Origin: JBCBGF01 sp038526915 | GTDB lineage: Bacteria; Pseudomonadota; Alphaproteobacteria; Rhodobacterales; Rhodobacteraceae | NCBI GenBank assembly: GCA_038526915.1 | Contig: JBCBGF010000008.1 | Location: forward strand, 98,062 to 162,061 | Length of the DNA stretch: 64,000 bases | Direction of reading: 5' to 3' | Shown: positions 32,124 to 41,272 of the stretch, piece by piece | Position numbering within the stretch: the first letter of the stretch is position 1 | How the letters are laid out: each line of letters begins with the position of its first letter | Translations under genes and position numbers: made by a program | The notes under the pieces: model-generated | Told to the model about the DNA's origin: nothing | The model's database searches: none | Seen by the model: only the letters and a program-made list of their open reading frames with translations

Positions 32124-33376
32124 TGCAATCGTTTTGGTCACGCGTCCGAAACCTGTTCGCGCGATGGCCCCTGATCCTCGCCTTTGGCGCGATGGCGAAC
32201 GTGGCCACCGCATCCACCCCTGACAACCGCCAGATCGAAGAACAGTTCTTCACTGCCCTTCAGACGATGACGACCGGCGCACCCCAGGCCGCGATCCCGC
32301 CGCTTCTCGCGATCCTGTCTCACAACCCCGATCTCGTCCGCGTCCGGCTGGAACTCGCGCGCGCCTATTTCCTCGCCGAACAATGGAGCCTGGCGCGCGA
32401 ACAGTTCTTCATCGTCCTGTCGGGCGACATCCCCGCCCCGGTTCGCGCCAACGTGCTGGCTTTCCTGCGTGCCATCGACAACCGCCGCAGTGTGGACTGG
32501 GACTTTGACATCTCGCTGACCGAAGCAGGCGACCTGCGCAGCTATGACACCGATGAGGTCACCATCAACCTCGGCGGGGCCAGCTTCCCGGCAACTGTGG
32601 ACCGCACCGGCTCCAGCGGGATCGCCCTGCGCTTGCGGACCGCGCTTGAGGCGCGCGTGCCCACCCAGACCGATCTCGGGGGGCTGGGCGCGCTGTCCAC
32701 CTTCGGTCGGGTCGAAGTCGTATCGCTCGACGCCGCACATTCCGAGTTTGACGACGCCACGCTGAGCGCTCGCGCCGGGCTGCGCGCCACCGGGGCCTCA
32801 TCCACGACAACCCTGTCGCCTTATCTCTCCCGCCGGTTCCTTGCGGGATCGGCCTATGAAAGCCGGATTGGCCTGTCGCTCTCTTCGGAATACCGCTTTG
32901 ATGATGGGGCGTTCCTGTCTGTTGCCTTGGGCTTTGCCCGGATCGACACCCTGCAGAATGACCGCCTGGACGGGCACGAAACCCAGTTTGACCTGCGTTA
33001 TGTGCGATCGGTCCAAGCCCGCAGTTATTGGGGGGTTGGGTTTTCGATCAAGGACACAGCCCTCGACGCCCCAACTGAAAGCACGATTGCCCGTCGCCTG
33101 ACCGTATTCGGCGCGTTCGACGGGACGCGAGCTTTGCGCCTGGAACCTTCAGTCTTCATCGGCGACGAACGCCACCGCGCCCAAAGCCCGCTTTTTGTCG
33201 ACAGCGAAGACGAACGCACGGTCGGCGCCGGGCTGCGGATCGAATACACCGATCCGTCCCGCTTCGGCGGTTTCGCCCCCTATGCCAGCATCGCGGTTGA
33301 GCGCAACACCTCGGACATGCGCGCCAACAGCTACCGCGAGCAATCCATCGCCCTTGGGATGGTCCGCCGGTTCTAG
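32120..33376 (+). CDS. Slam-type (DUF560) outer-membrane lipoprotein exporter with TPR domain
   Basis: A 418-residue outer-membrane protein. After a signal region (LILAFGAMANVATAS) the N-terminal 130 residues are TPR-like (QIEEQFFTALQTMTTGAPQA, LVRVRLELARAYFLAEQWSLA), and the rest is a beta-barrel of alternating amphipathic strands ending with a terminal phenylalanine (MVRRF), the usual BamA-recognised end. The turn between TPR and barrel (VLAFLRAIDNRRSVDW) fits DUF560/Slam proteins, which move TbpB-like lipoproteins and some soluble cargoes across the outer membrane (type XI secretion). The two TbpB-fold genes directly upstream support this. Family assigned from pattern and context, not a search. 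Confidence 0.78.
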   Translation: MMQSFWSRVRNLFARWPLILAFGAMANVATASTPDNRQIEEQFFTALQTMTTGAPQAAIPPLLAILSHNPDLVRVRLELARAYFLAEQWSLAREQFFIVLSGDIPAPVRANVLAFLRAIDNRRSVDWDFDISLTEAGDLRSYDTDEVTINLGGASFPATVDRTGSSGIALRLRTALEARVPTQTDLGGLGALSTFGRVEVVSLDAAHSEFDDATLSARAGLRATGASSTTTLSPYLSRRFLAGSAYESRIGLSLSSEYRFDDGAFLSVALGFARIDTLQNDRLDGHETQFDLRYVRSVQARSYWGVGFSIKDTALDAPTESTIARRLTVFGAFDGTRALRLEPSVFIGDERHRAQSPLFVDSEDERTVGAGLRIEYTDPSRFGGFAPYASIAVERNTSDMRANSYREQSIALGMVRRF

Positions 33377-33411
33377 GACGTGTCTATCCGACACCGCGTG
33401 GGCCACAGGCC

Positions 33412-35055
33412 TCAGTCAGACGGCCTGCGCGTCCATTCTTCCCGAAGCGCCCGCCGCATCACCTTCCCGGTCGCCGTCATCGGCAGGCTCTCCACCACCT
33501 CCACCCGCCGCGGCGCCACGTGGGGGCTGACCCGCTCGGCCACCCGCGCAGTCAAGCGCTCCGCCAGACCCTCGACCGATGCGCCATCCCGCAACACCAC
33601 AAACGCCGTCACCACCTCAGTCCGCACCGGGTCGGGCAACCCAACCGCCGCGGCCATCACCACATCGGCATCCCCCAAGAGACAGTTCTCGATCTCCGTC
33701 GGCCCGATCCGGTAACCTGCAGATGTAATCACATCGTCATCCCGCGACACGTAGGTGAAATACCCCTCCGCATCCCGCACCCCCAGATCGCCCGTCCGCA
33801 TCCAATCGCCCGCGAACTTCTCCGCCGTTTTCTCCGGCTGGTTCCAGTATCCCAGAAACATCACCGGATCCCCGCGCCGGACCGCGATCTCGCCCACCTC
33901 ACCATCCGCCACGGGCCGACCGTCCGCGTCTGTCACCGCCACCTCATGCCCCGGCACCGCCCGGCCCATGGTGCCCGGCCGGATTTCCATCGCACCATGG
34001 CAGGTGGAGACCACCAGATTGCACTCCGTCTGCCCATAGATCTCATTGATCGGGGCCCCCAGCGCTGCATGCCCCCAGGCCAGTAGATCCGCCCCCAGGC
34101 TCTCACCCCCCGACCCGATCGAGCGGATATTGACGCCCTGCGGAACCTCCGCCTGCCGCATCAGCTTCAGCGCGGTAGGCGGCAGGAACAGCACCCGCAC
34201 CCCATGCTCCGCGATCAGGCGATAGGCCGCGTCGGGCGCAAACTTCCGCATCCGGTGGGCGACCAGAGGCACGCCGTGATAGAGACACGGCATTGCCAGA
34301 TCCATGAGCCCGCCGATCCAGGCCCAGTCCGCCGGCGTCCAGCCCACGTCACCGCGCTGCGGCAGGAACTCATGCTGCAACTCCACCGACGGCAGGTGCC
34401 CGATCAGAAAGCGATGCGCATGGAGCGCGCCTTTAGGCGAGCCGGTGGTGCCAGAGGTATAGATCAGCATCGCGGGGTCCTCGGCTCCCGCTGTCACAAC
34501 CGGCGCGGCACTCGAGGCCGCCTCGATCTCCCCCCAGAAATCGCGAAAGCCCGAGGAACCGTCGGTCACGTAGATCTCGGTCAGATCCGGCAGGTCGTCC
34601 CGCAGTGCCGCCACCCGATCCACATGGGTAGCATCCGTCACCACCGCCTTCGCACCGCTATCGCCCAGACGAAACGCCAAAGCCTCCGACCCGAACAGCG
34701 TAAACAGCGACAACGAAATCGCCCCCAGCTTGTGCGCTGCGAAATGGGTGATCATCACCGCGGCGCATTGCGGCAAGAGGATCGCAACCCGATCGCCCCG
34801 GTCCACGCCCCGCGCCGCCAGCGCATTGGCCAGCCGGTCTGAGGCGCGTTTGAGCTGGCCGTAGGTCCAGCGCACCACCGCCCCATCTGCGGCCACATCG
34901 ATGATCGCGACCCGGTCCGGCGCTGCCGCGGCCCACACATCGCAACAAGCAACCGCGATGTTGAAGCCCGGCGGGATGTCCCACTGGAACCCAGCCCGCA
35001 AATCCTCCCACCGGCCCGGGGCCTTGATCGCGCGGTGGTTCAGCCGCCGTTCCAT
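33412..35055 (-). CDS. AMP-forming acyl-CoA synthetase
   Basis: A 547-residue ANL-family enzyme activating a carboxylic acid to its CoA thioester. The ATP motif AMLIYTSGTTGSPKGALHAH, the segment INEIYGQTECNLVVS, the adenylate loop DWMRTGDLGVRDAEGYFTYVSRDDD and the C-terminal lysine region PMTATGKVMRRALR are all intact. The W in DVGWTPADWAWIGG resembles acetyl-/propionyl- or medium-chain types, but the substrate is not decided. It sits alone facing the Slam-type gene. The start ATG has GAGGGGAGCC upstream, and a palindrome shared with ivd lies just before it, hinting at branched-chain or short-chain acid use. Confidence 0.88.
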   Translation of the reverse strand: MERRLNHRAIKAPGRWEDLRAGFQWDIPPGFNIAVACCDVWAAAAPDRVAIIDVAADGAVVRWTYGQLKRASDRLANALAARGVDRGDRVAILLPQCAAVMITHFAAHKLGAISLSLFTLFGSEALAFRLGDSGAKAVVTDATHVDRVAALRDDLPDLTEIYVTDGSSGFRDFWGEIEAASSAAPVVTAGAEDPAMLIYTSGTTGSPKGALHAHRFLIGHLPSVELQHEFLPQRGDVGWTPADWAWIGGLMDLAMPCLYHGVPLVAHRMRKFAPDAAYRLIAEHGVRVLFLPPTALKLMRQAEVPQGVNIRSIGSGGESLGADLLAWGHAALGAPINEIYGQTECNLVVSTCHGAMEIRPGTMGRAVPGHEVAVTDADGRPVADGEVGEIAVRRGDPVMFLGYWNQPEKTAEKFAGDWMRTGDLGVRDAEGYFTYVSRDDDVITSAGYRIGPTEIENCLLGDADVVMAAAVGLPDPVRTEVVTAFVVLRDGASVEGLAERLTARVAERVSPHVAPRRVEVVESLPMTATGKVMRRALREEWTRRPSD

Positions 35056-35074
35056 CTTGGCTCCCCTCAAGAAT

Positions 35075-35088
35075 TGAACGCCCGTTCA
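35075..35088. promoter_or_regulatory. candidate operator TGAAC-N4-GTTCA upstream of acyl-CoA synthetase
   Basis: TGAACGCCCGTTCA lies 19-33 bases before the synthetase start and 75 bases before moaA on the other strand. Arms and spacing equal those of the ivd operator at 23.9 kb, so both transcripts may answer to one repressor. Confidence 0.6.
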
Positions 35089-35163
35089 GTTACCAACCCC
35101 TGCCCCTGCGGTCAATCGCCCGCCCCCTTGCCGCGGCCCCGCCCCCGGCATACCGTCGGGCCC

Positions 35164-36168
35164 ATGAACGCTCCGCTTATCGATCCTTTTCAACGCGCGA
35201 TCAGTTACCTGCGCGTCTCGGTCACCGACCGCTGCGATTTCCGCTGTGTCTATTGCATGTCGGAAAACATGACCTTCCTGCCCAAGGCCGAGCTTCTGAC
35301 GCTGGAAGAGCTTGATCGCATGTGCTCCACCTTCGTCCGCCTCGGCGTGGAAAAGCTGCGCATCACCGGGGGCGAGCCACTGGTGCGCCGCAATATCCTC
35401 ACCTTCTTCCGCGCCATGTCTCGGCATCTCGACAGCGGTGCGCTGAAGGAACTGACGCTCACCACTAACGGGAGCCAGCTAGCGCGGTTCGCGCACGATC
35501 TCGCCGCCGCAGGGGTCCGCCGCATCAACGTCTCCCTCGATACGCTGGACGAGAAGAAATTCGCCGACATCACCCGCTGGGGCCGCCTGCCCCAGGTGCT
35601 GAACGGGATCGACGCCGCGCAAAAGGCCGGGCTCCGGATCAAGATCAATGCGGTCGCGCTCAAGGGCTTCAACGAAGACGAGCTGTTTGCCCTCACCGAA
35701 TGGTGCGCCGACCGCGACATGGATCTCACCTGGATCGAGGTCATGCCCATGGGCGATATCGGCAATGAAAACCGGCTGGGGCAATACTGGTCGCTGAAAG
35801 ACCTGCGCACCCGGCTCGCCCAGCACTACACCGTCACCGATCTGGCAGAGCGCACCGGCGGCCCCGCCCGCTATGTCCGGCTGGAGGAAACGGGCCAGAA
35901 GATCGGCTTCATCACGCCGCTCACGCATAATTTCTGCGAAAGTTGCAACCGGGTGCGGCTGACCTGCACGGGTGAGCTCTATATGTGCCTCGGGCAAGAG
36001 GATATGGCCGACCTGCGCGCGCCGCTACGCGCCAGCGAACATGACGGCCCGCTCGAGGACGCCATCCGCGCCGCCATCGCCCGCAAGCCCAAAGGCCATG
36101 ACTTCGACTATTCGCGCCAGACGCTGGACGGCCAGATGCCCCGCCATATGAGCCACACGGGCGGCTGA
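35164..36168 (+). CDS. moaA: GTP 3',8-cyclase (molybdenum cofactor)
   Basis: Radical SAM enzyme for the first step of molybdopterin synthesis. The 334-residue protein has the N-terminal cluster motif CDFRCVYC in VTDRCDFRCVYCM, RITGGEPLVRRNI, and a C-terminal second cluster with CESCNRVRLTCTGELYMCLG. The chain ends in GG, the conserved C-terminal tail needed for activity. Longer in-frame starts (43 more codons) are proline-rich and probably not translated. Confidence 0.95.
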   Translation: MNAPLIDPFQRAISYLRVSVTDRCDFRCVYCMSENMTFLPKAELLTLEELDRMCSTFVRLGVEKLRITGGEPLVRRNILTFFRAMSRHLDSGALKELTLTTNGSQLARFAHDLAAAGVRRINVSLDTLDEKKFADITRWGRLPQVLNGIDAAQKAGLRIKINAVALKGFNEDELFALTEWCADRDMDLTWIEVMPMGDIGNENRLGQYWSLKDLRTRLAQHYTVTDLAERTGGPARYVRLEETGQKIGFITPLTHNFCESCNRVRLTCTGELYMCLGQEDMADLRAPLRASEHDGPLEDAIRAAIARKPKGHDFDYSRQTLDGQMPRHMSHTGG

Positions 36169-37442
36169 TGCAGCCCCCCGCCCCCGGCGGGCTCTACCGC
36201 GCCTATGCCACGCTCACCGCGCTGGCAGCGCCCGCTATCCGCGCGTTCGTCACCCGCAAGATGCGTGCCGCCGGGGTGAAAGACGTCCGCATCGGCGAGC
36301 GCTTCGGCCAACCGACCGAGGCGCGGCCAACAGGCCCGCTCATCTGGTTCCACGCCGTCAGCGTCGGCGAATCCATGTCGATCCTCGGCCTTATCCGGGA
36401 AATGGGCACCCGCCACCCGGACGCCCACTTCCTGATCACCAGCGTCTCCGCCACGTCCGCCCGCCTCGTCGCGGAACGCCGCCCACCCCGCACCGTCCAT
36501 CAGTTCGCGCCCCTCGACACCCCCGGCGCGGTGTCGGCCTTCCTCGCCCACTGGCAACCCACACTCGCCGTCTTCGTCGAAAGCGAGCTCTGGCCCCGCC
36601 TGATCGTTGAAACCCATGCGCAAGGCATCCCCCTCGCCCTCGTCAACGCGCGGCTCTCTGAGCGCTCCCACCGCCGCTGGGCCAGGCTGGGGACCAGCGC
36701 CAATATGCTGCTCACCCGCTTCGCCACCCTCATCGCCCAGACCCAGCCCACCGCCGACGCGCTGATCTCGCTTGGCGCTGACCCCGCGCGTGTCAGCGTC
36801 AGCGGTGACCTCAAAGCCGCCTCCGATCGCCTGCCCGTCGACGCCCTCGAACTCGCGCGGCTAGAGGCGCTGATACGCGCCCGCCCCACCTGGGTCGCCG
36901 CCTCGACCCACCCGGGCGAAGAAGAAATTGTCGCGGACGCCCACACCACCGACGCCCTGATGATCCTCGCCCCCCGCCACCCCGAACGAGGGGATGAGGT
37001 CGCCGCCATGCTCGCCGCCAAAGGCCGCCGCGTCGCCCGCCGCAGCAAAGGCGAAGACCCCAGCCCCGAGACCGAGATCTACCTCGCCGACACACTTGGG
37101 GAGTTGGGCCAATGGTTCGCGCTGTCGCCCATCGTCTTCCTGGGTGGCTCTCTCACCCCCGTCGGCGGCCACAACCCGTTTGAACCCGCCCAGTTTTCCA
37201 ACGCCGTCCTCCACGGCCCCCATGTCACCAACGCCGCCGAGACCTACGCCGCCCTCACCGCCAAAGGTGCCGCCCGCGAAGTCACCGACGCCGCCACCCT
37301 CAAATCCGCCCTCGCCGACCTCCGCGATCCCGCCACGCTGGATGCCATGCGCCAGGCCGCCCACGCCTTCAGCCAGGACCGGCTCGGCATCCGCACCACG
37401 GTCGCCGACGCGCTCGACCGCCTTCTGAAAGACCGCGCGTGA
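36168..37442 (+). CDS. kdtA: 3-deoxy-D-manno-octulosonic acid transferase
   Basis: GT30 glycosyltransferase adding Kdo to lipid A precursors. The 424-residue protein has WFHAVSVGESMSILGLIRE near the N-terminus, FVESELWPRLI, RLSERSHRRW, ASTHPGEEEIV and VFLGGSLTPVGGHNPFEPA, all typical. No obvious N-terminal membrane helix of usual length, although the first 30 residues are moderately hydrophobic. It overlaps the moaA stop by one base (TGATG), an odd pairing because the two pathways are unrelated. Confidence 0.93.
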   Translation: MQPPAPGGLYRAYATLTALAAPAIRAFVTRKMRAAGVKDVRIGERFGQPTEARPTGPLIWFHAVSVGESMSILGLIREMGTRHPDAHFLITSVSATSARLVAERRPPRTVHQFAPLDTPGAVSAFLAHWQPTLAVFVESELWPRLIVETHAQGIPLALVNARLSERSHRRWARLGTSANMLLTRFATLIAQTQPTADALISLGADPARVSVSGDLKAASDRLPVDALELARLEALIRARPTWVAASTHPGEEEIVADAHTTDALMILAPRHPERGDEVAAMLAAKGRRVARRSKGEDPSPETEIYLADTLGELGQWFALSPIVFLGGSLTPVGGHNPFEPAQFSNAVLHGPHVTNAAETYAALTAKGAAREVTDAATLKSALADLRDPATLDAMRQAAHAFSQDRLGIRTTVADALDRLLKDRA

Positions 37443-38485
37443 TGCCCGAGCTCTACGTCACCAACTTCAACCGCAATTTCACCGGCGTCTCCGCCACCGC
37501 CGCCGGTATCCTGCGCCAGCAGATGCAGACATACGACACCGCCCTCGTCGGCCAGCCCCTCCCCGGCGGCCCCGACCCGATCCCACGCGCCGAGGCCCTC
37601 CGCCTCTCGCGCACGCCCCCGCCGAACCGCCCCTTCGCCATCTGGCACGTCCGCCGAAACCCCGAAATGCGCACAGCACTCTGGGCACGCGACGTCCTTC
37701 GCTTGCCCGTCAAAATCGTCTTCACCTCCGCCGCCATCCGCCGCCACTCGGCCTTTCCGCGCTGGCTGATCTCGCGCATGGACGCCGTCATCGCCACGTC
37801 AGACGAGGCCGCGAGCTTCGTGCCCAACGTCCGCGCCATCGTCCCCCACGGCGTCGATACGGACCGCTTCCACCCGGCGGAAGACCGCGCCGCCGCCTGG
37901 GCAGCCACCGGCTATCCCGGCACGCGCGGCATCGCGACAGTGGGCCGGGTCCGGCCCGAAAAGGGCACGGATGTCTTCGTCGAGACGATGCTGACGCTCC
38001 TGCCCGAGATGCCCGAAGTAACCGCGCTGATCCTCGGCCGCGCGGCGCGGGAACATGCGGGGTTCGAAGCCGAGCTCAAAACCCGCATCGCCGCCGCAGG
38101 CCTCACCGACCGCATCCTCTTTCCCGGTGAGATTGGCCCGGATGCCATGCCCGGCCTGATCCGGTCGCTGTCCTTGCTGGTAAACCTGCCCCGCTACGAG
38201 GGCTATGGGATGGCGCCCCTGGAGGCGATGGCCTCCGCCGTGCCGTTTGTGGCCAGCGATACCGGGCATTTCCAGGTGTTTTCCGCCCAGGGCACCGCGG
38301 GCAAGGTCGTGCCGCTGGAGGATGCCGTCACCGCCGCCGAAGCCTGCCGCCGCCTTCTGGGCGATGACGCAGGCCACGCGGCGGCAGCCGCCCGTGCGCG
38401 CGATCTGGCCCTCGCCGAATACGGCACCGCCCGCGAGGCGGCGGATGTGAATGCGGTCTATGAGGCGCTTTGGGCAGGAACATAG
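37442..38485 (+). CDS. GT4-type glycosyltransferase, probably LPS core
   Basis: A 347-residue GT-B fold glycosyltransferase: N-terminal domain with NFNRNFTGVSATAAGIL and the linker, then RAIVPHGVDTDRFHPAED, the nucleotide-binding region GIATVGRVRPEKGTDVFVET and the donor-binding motif YEGYGMAPLEAMASAVPFVAS (E-x7-E pattern, motif named). Its overlap with kdtA (TGATG) suggests a role in lipopolysaccharide core assembly. Donor and acceptor are unknown. Confidence 0.85.
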   Translation: MPELYVTNFNRNFTGVSATAAGILRQQMQTYDTALVGQPLPGGPDPIPRAEALRLSRTPPPNRPFAIWHVRRNPEMRTALWARDVLRLPVKIVFTSAAIRRHSAFPRWLISRMDAVIATSDEAASFVPNVRAIVPHGVDTDRFHPAEDRAAAWAATGYPGTRGIATVGRVRPEKGTDVFVETMLTLLPEMPEVTALILGRAAREHAGFEAELKTRIAAAGLTDRILFPGEIGPDAMPGLIRSLSLLVNLPRYEGYGMAPLEAMASAVPFVASDTGHFQVFSAQGTAGKVVPLEDAVTAAEACRRLLGDDAGHAAAAARARDLALAEYGTAREAADVNAVYEALWAGT

Positions 38486-38495
38486 TGCGAGCGCA

Positions 38496-38571
38496 GTCCC
38501 GGGCTTGACCCGGGACCTCGTTCCTCGACGCAAAGGCCCCAGATCAAGTCCGGGGCTGCGATGGATGCCTA
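38496..38571. repeat. paired REP-like palindromes
   Basis: GTCCCGGG-CTTGA-CCCGGGAC followed, in inverted sense, by GCCCC-AGATCAAGTCC-GGGGC and CTGCGATGGATGCC. This is a common alphaproteobacterial intergenic repeat pair. A copy of its second half occurs at about 46.6 kb. The 255 bases between the glycosyltransferase and the M20 gene otherwise hold GC-rich hairpins (CCCGGCGG...CCGCCGGG near 38588) and no gene. Confidence 0.65.
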
Positions 38572-38740
38572 AAGACCGTCTCGCCCGGCGGTCACCGCCG
38601 GGCAGCGCCTGCCTGCCCCCCGGCAGGCGCTTTCAGCCTTTCAATTCTTGCACCGGCTCAAACTCATGGCTCGACGTGCTGCTGGCACTGTTTCGATAAA
38701 GCGCCCACCCAGGCAGGCGCTGCCCTCACCGCGCTGGCCT

Positions 38741-39904
38741 TCACGCCGCCGGCAATCGCGCCTCGACAATCTCGGCGAACCAGGAACTCCCCATCGGGAT
38801 CACCTCATCCACGAAATCATACTCCGGATGATGCAAAGGCGCCGTGTCGCCCACGCCCAGATGAATATACGCCCCCGGCCGCTCATTCAGCAGATACGAG
38901 AAATCCTCACCCCACAGGTAAATCGGCGCCTCGGCGCAATCGCCGGTGACCTTCCGCGCCGCCTCGATCGCATATTCTGTCGAGGCCTCGTGGTTAACCA
39001 CCGCCGGATAGCCCCGCTGGAAATCCACCACGGCTGACCCGCCAAAAGTCGCCGCGATGCCTTGAACGATCTCGGTCAGCCGCCGCTCCGTCCGGTCCCG
39101 CACCGCCTCATCAAACGTCCGCACCGTCCCGCGCAGCTTAACGCGTTCGGCGATCACGTTATGCGCCTTGGTCGAGGTCTCGAACGACGTTACCGACACC
39201 GCGATCTGCTGCACCGGGTCGGTCTCGCGCGACACGATGGTTTGCAGCGCGATCACCGCGTGGCTTGCCATCACAGTCGCATCCACCGTCTGGTGCGGCT
39301 GGGCGGCATGGCCCGCGCGCCCGATGATCTCGATCTCGAACTGATCGGCAGCGGCATAGAACGCACCAGGCCGGATCGCGAAGGTGCCCACCGCGCGCCC
39401 CGGCACGTTGTGCATCCCGTAAACCTCATCCACGCCGAAACGATCCAGGACGCCTTCCTTCACCATCACATCGGCCCCGCCCCCGCCTTCCTCGGCGGGC
39501 TGGAACAACAGCACCACCGACCCATCAAAATTCCGCGTCTCGGCCAGATACTGCGCGGCGCCCAAGAGCATCGTGGTATGCCCATCATGCCCACAGGCAT
39601 GCATCTTGCCCGGCACGGTGGAGGCATGATCGGCCCCCGTCGCCTCCTCCATCGGCAAGGCGTCCATATCCGCGCGCAGGCCCACCGTGCGGCCCCGGCT
39701 GTCACTCTTGCCCTTGATGACGGCGACCACGCCGTTCTCGGCCACGCCGGTCACCACCTCGTCACAGCCCATCGCCCGCAAACGCTCCGCCACGACACCC
39801 GCGGTGCGTTCGGTGTCGAACAGAAGCTCAGGATGGCGGTGCAGGTCGCGGCGAAATTCGGTGAGGTCGGGCAGAAGCTCGGCAAAGCGGTTCTTGATGG
39901 GCAT
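38741..39904 (-). CDS. M20 family amidohydrolase
   Basis: A 387-residue zinc hydrolase of the hippurate/indole-acetyl-amino-acid amidohydrolase type: FRRDLHRHPELLFDTERTA near residue 15, RADMDALPMEE, the metal site HACGHDGHTTMLLGAAQYL, EEGGGGADVMV and the C-terminal LWGEDFSYLL. It splits N-acyl amino acids or similar amides. The start ATG is preceded by a CAGGAGGACCCC box. Its place after the ArgE and ABC ATPase genes suggests work on imported substrates. Confidence 0.88.
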   Translation of the reverse strand: MPIKNRFAELLPDLTEFRRDLHRHPELLFDTERTAGVVAERLRAMGCDEVVTGVAENGVVAVIKGKSDSRGRTVGLRADMDALPMEEATGADHASTVPGKMHACGHDGHTTMLLGAAQYLAETRNFDGSVVLLFQPAEEGGGGADVMVKEGVLDRFGVDEVYGMHNVPGRAVGTFAIRPGAFYAAADQFEIEIIGRAGHAAQPHQTVDATVMASHAVIALQTIVSRETDPVQQIAVSVTSFETSTKAHNVIAERVKLRGTVRTFDEAVRDRTERRLTEIVQGIAATFGGSAVVDFQRGYPAVVNHEASTEYAIEAARKVTGDCAEAPIYLWGEDFSYLLNERPGAYIHLGVGDTAPLHHPEYDFVDEVIPMGSSWFAEIVEARLPAA

Positions 39905-40105
39905 GGGGTCCTCCTGTCGCGCAGGTGAAAGGATGGCGCGGGGATATATGGCGTCAAGCCCCGGGGCGGCCTGCGCCTCCGGCGGGGATTTCGAGCAAAT
40001 CGGGTTTGCAAGTAAATCACTCCGGTTTTGGCGTTCGAGCCGCAGGCGAGAGGCAGCGAAAACCGCTTCCACAAAGACCCGAATTGCTCAAGGGACCAAA
40101 GACGG

Positions 40106-41272
40106 TCAATCGCAGAGCGTTTCGATCACGCGGGTGACAAAGCGCTGGCCGGCCTCGAACTGGGCCACGGTGATGTATTCATCCGCCTGATGTGCCTGGG
40201 CGATGTCGCCGGGGCCGCAAATGACCGAGGAATATCCGCGCTCCTGGAACTGGCCCGCTTCGGTGCCGTAGCTCACCACATGGCGCGCGTTGTCACCAGT
40301 GATGCGGCGGACGAGTTCCTCGGCGCGGCCCTCGGCCTCGGGCTGCAATCCCGGCACGTCAAACATCGGCTCCAGCGTGATACCTGCCTCGGGGTGGACG
40401 GCGCGCATCCCCGCCTCGATCCGTGCGACCTCGGCCTTCAGCGCGGCGTCCCACTCCACCATCGGCTCATCGGGCACGGCGCGCACTTCGATCTGCAGGC
40501 GGCAGTCGCGGGCGGTGATGTTATGCGCGGTGCCGCCCTGAATGTCGCCCACATGCACAGTCGTCCAGGGCGGATCGAACATCGCGGCGATTTCCGACGG
40601 TTCTTTCCCCCGGTTCGCGTCATTCATCCGGTTGGCCCAGTCAATCAGACGCCCGGCCTCCATGATCGCGCTGACACCCCGGTCCAGCAGTGAGGAATGC
40701 ACCTCGTACCCTCGGAAATTGGCCCAATAGCCGAACGTGCCCTTATGGCCCGTCACCGCCTGCAGCATCGACGGCTCGCCAATGATCGCGGCACTCGCGG
40801 GCGGCAAGTGCCCCCGCATATCATCGATCATCGGCGGCGCACCGGTGCAACCCGTCTCCTCGTCATAAGACAGCGCGATCTGCAGGGGCCGTTTCAAATC
40901 CGCGGCCAGCGCCTGGGGCACCGCCGCCAGCGCAATCGCATCGAATCCCTTCATATCCGCCGTGCCCCGGCCATAGAGCCGCCCGTCTTTCTCGGTCACA
41001 GTGAACGGATCGGTGGACCAGTCCTGCCCCTCCACCGGCACGACGTCGGTATGGCCAGACAGGACGATACCCCCCGCCACCTCTGGCCCGACATTGGCGT
41101 AAAGCGCGGCCTTGGTGCGATCGGAATTCCAGACCCGGCGCGGGGTCACACCATGGCCCCGCAGATAGTCCTCGGCGAAGTCGATCAGGTCGAGGTTGCT
41201 GGCGCTGCTGACGGTGGGGAACCCCACCAACCGGTCGAGCATGTCGCGTGCAGAATAGGCAGGACCGCTCAC
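40106..41272 (-). CDS. argE: acetylornithine deacetylase-type hydrolase
   Basis: A 388-residue M20 zinc hydrolase with the ArgE pattern: LVGFPTVSSASNLDLIDF, VLSGHTDVVPVEGQDWSTDPF, GRGTADMKGFDA, IALSYDEETGCTGAPPMI, and a C-terminal YGTEAGQFQERGYSSVICGPG. Family members remove acetyl from N-acetylornithine. Because it starts at a GTG overlapping the stop of a peptide ABC ATPase gene (GTGA), its real duty may be to hydrolyse imported acyl amino acids, so the argE symbol is based on sequence family. Confidence 0.85.
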   Translation of the reverse strand: MSGPAYSARDMLDRLVGFPTVSSASNLDLIDFAEDYLRGHGVTPRRVWNSDRTKAALYANVGPEVAGGIVLSGHTDVVPVEGQDWSTDPFTVTEKDGRLYGRGTADMKGFDAIALAAVPQALAADLKRPLQIALSYDEETGCTGAPPMIDDMRGHLPPASAAIIGEPSMLQAVTGHKGTFGYWANFRGYEVHSSLLDRGVSAIMEAGRLIDWANRMNDANRGKEPSEIAAMFDPPWTTVHVGDIQGGTAHNITARDCRLQIEVRAVPDEPMVEWDAALKAEVARIEAGMRAVHPEAGITLEPMFDVPGLQPEAEGRAEELVRRITGDNARHVVSYGTEAGQFQERGYSSVICGPGDIAQAHQADEYITVAQFEAGQRFVTRVIETLCD

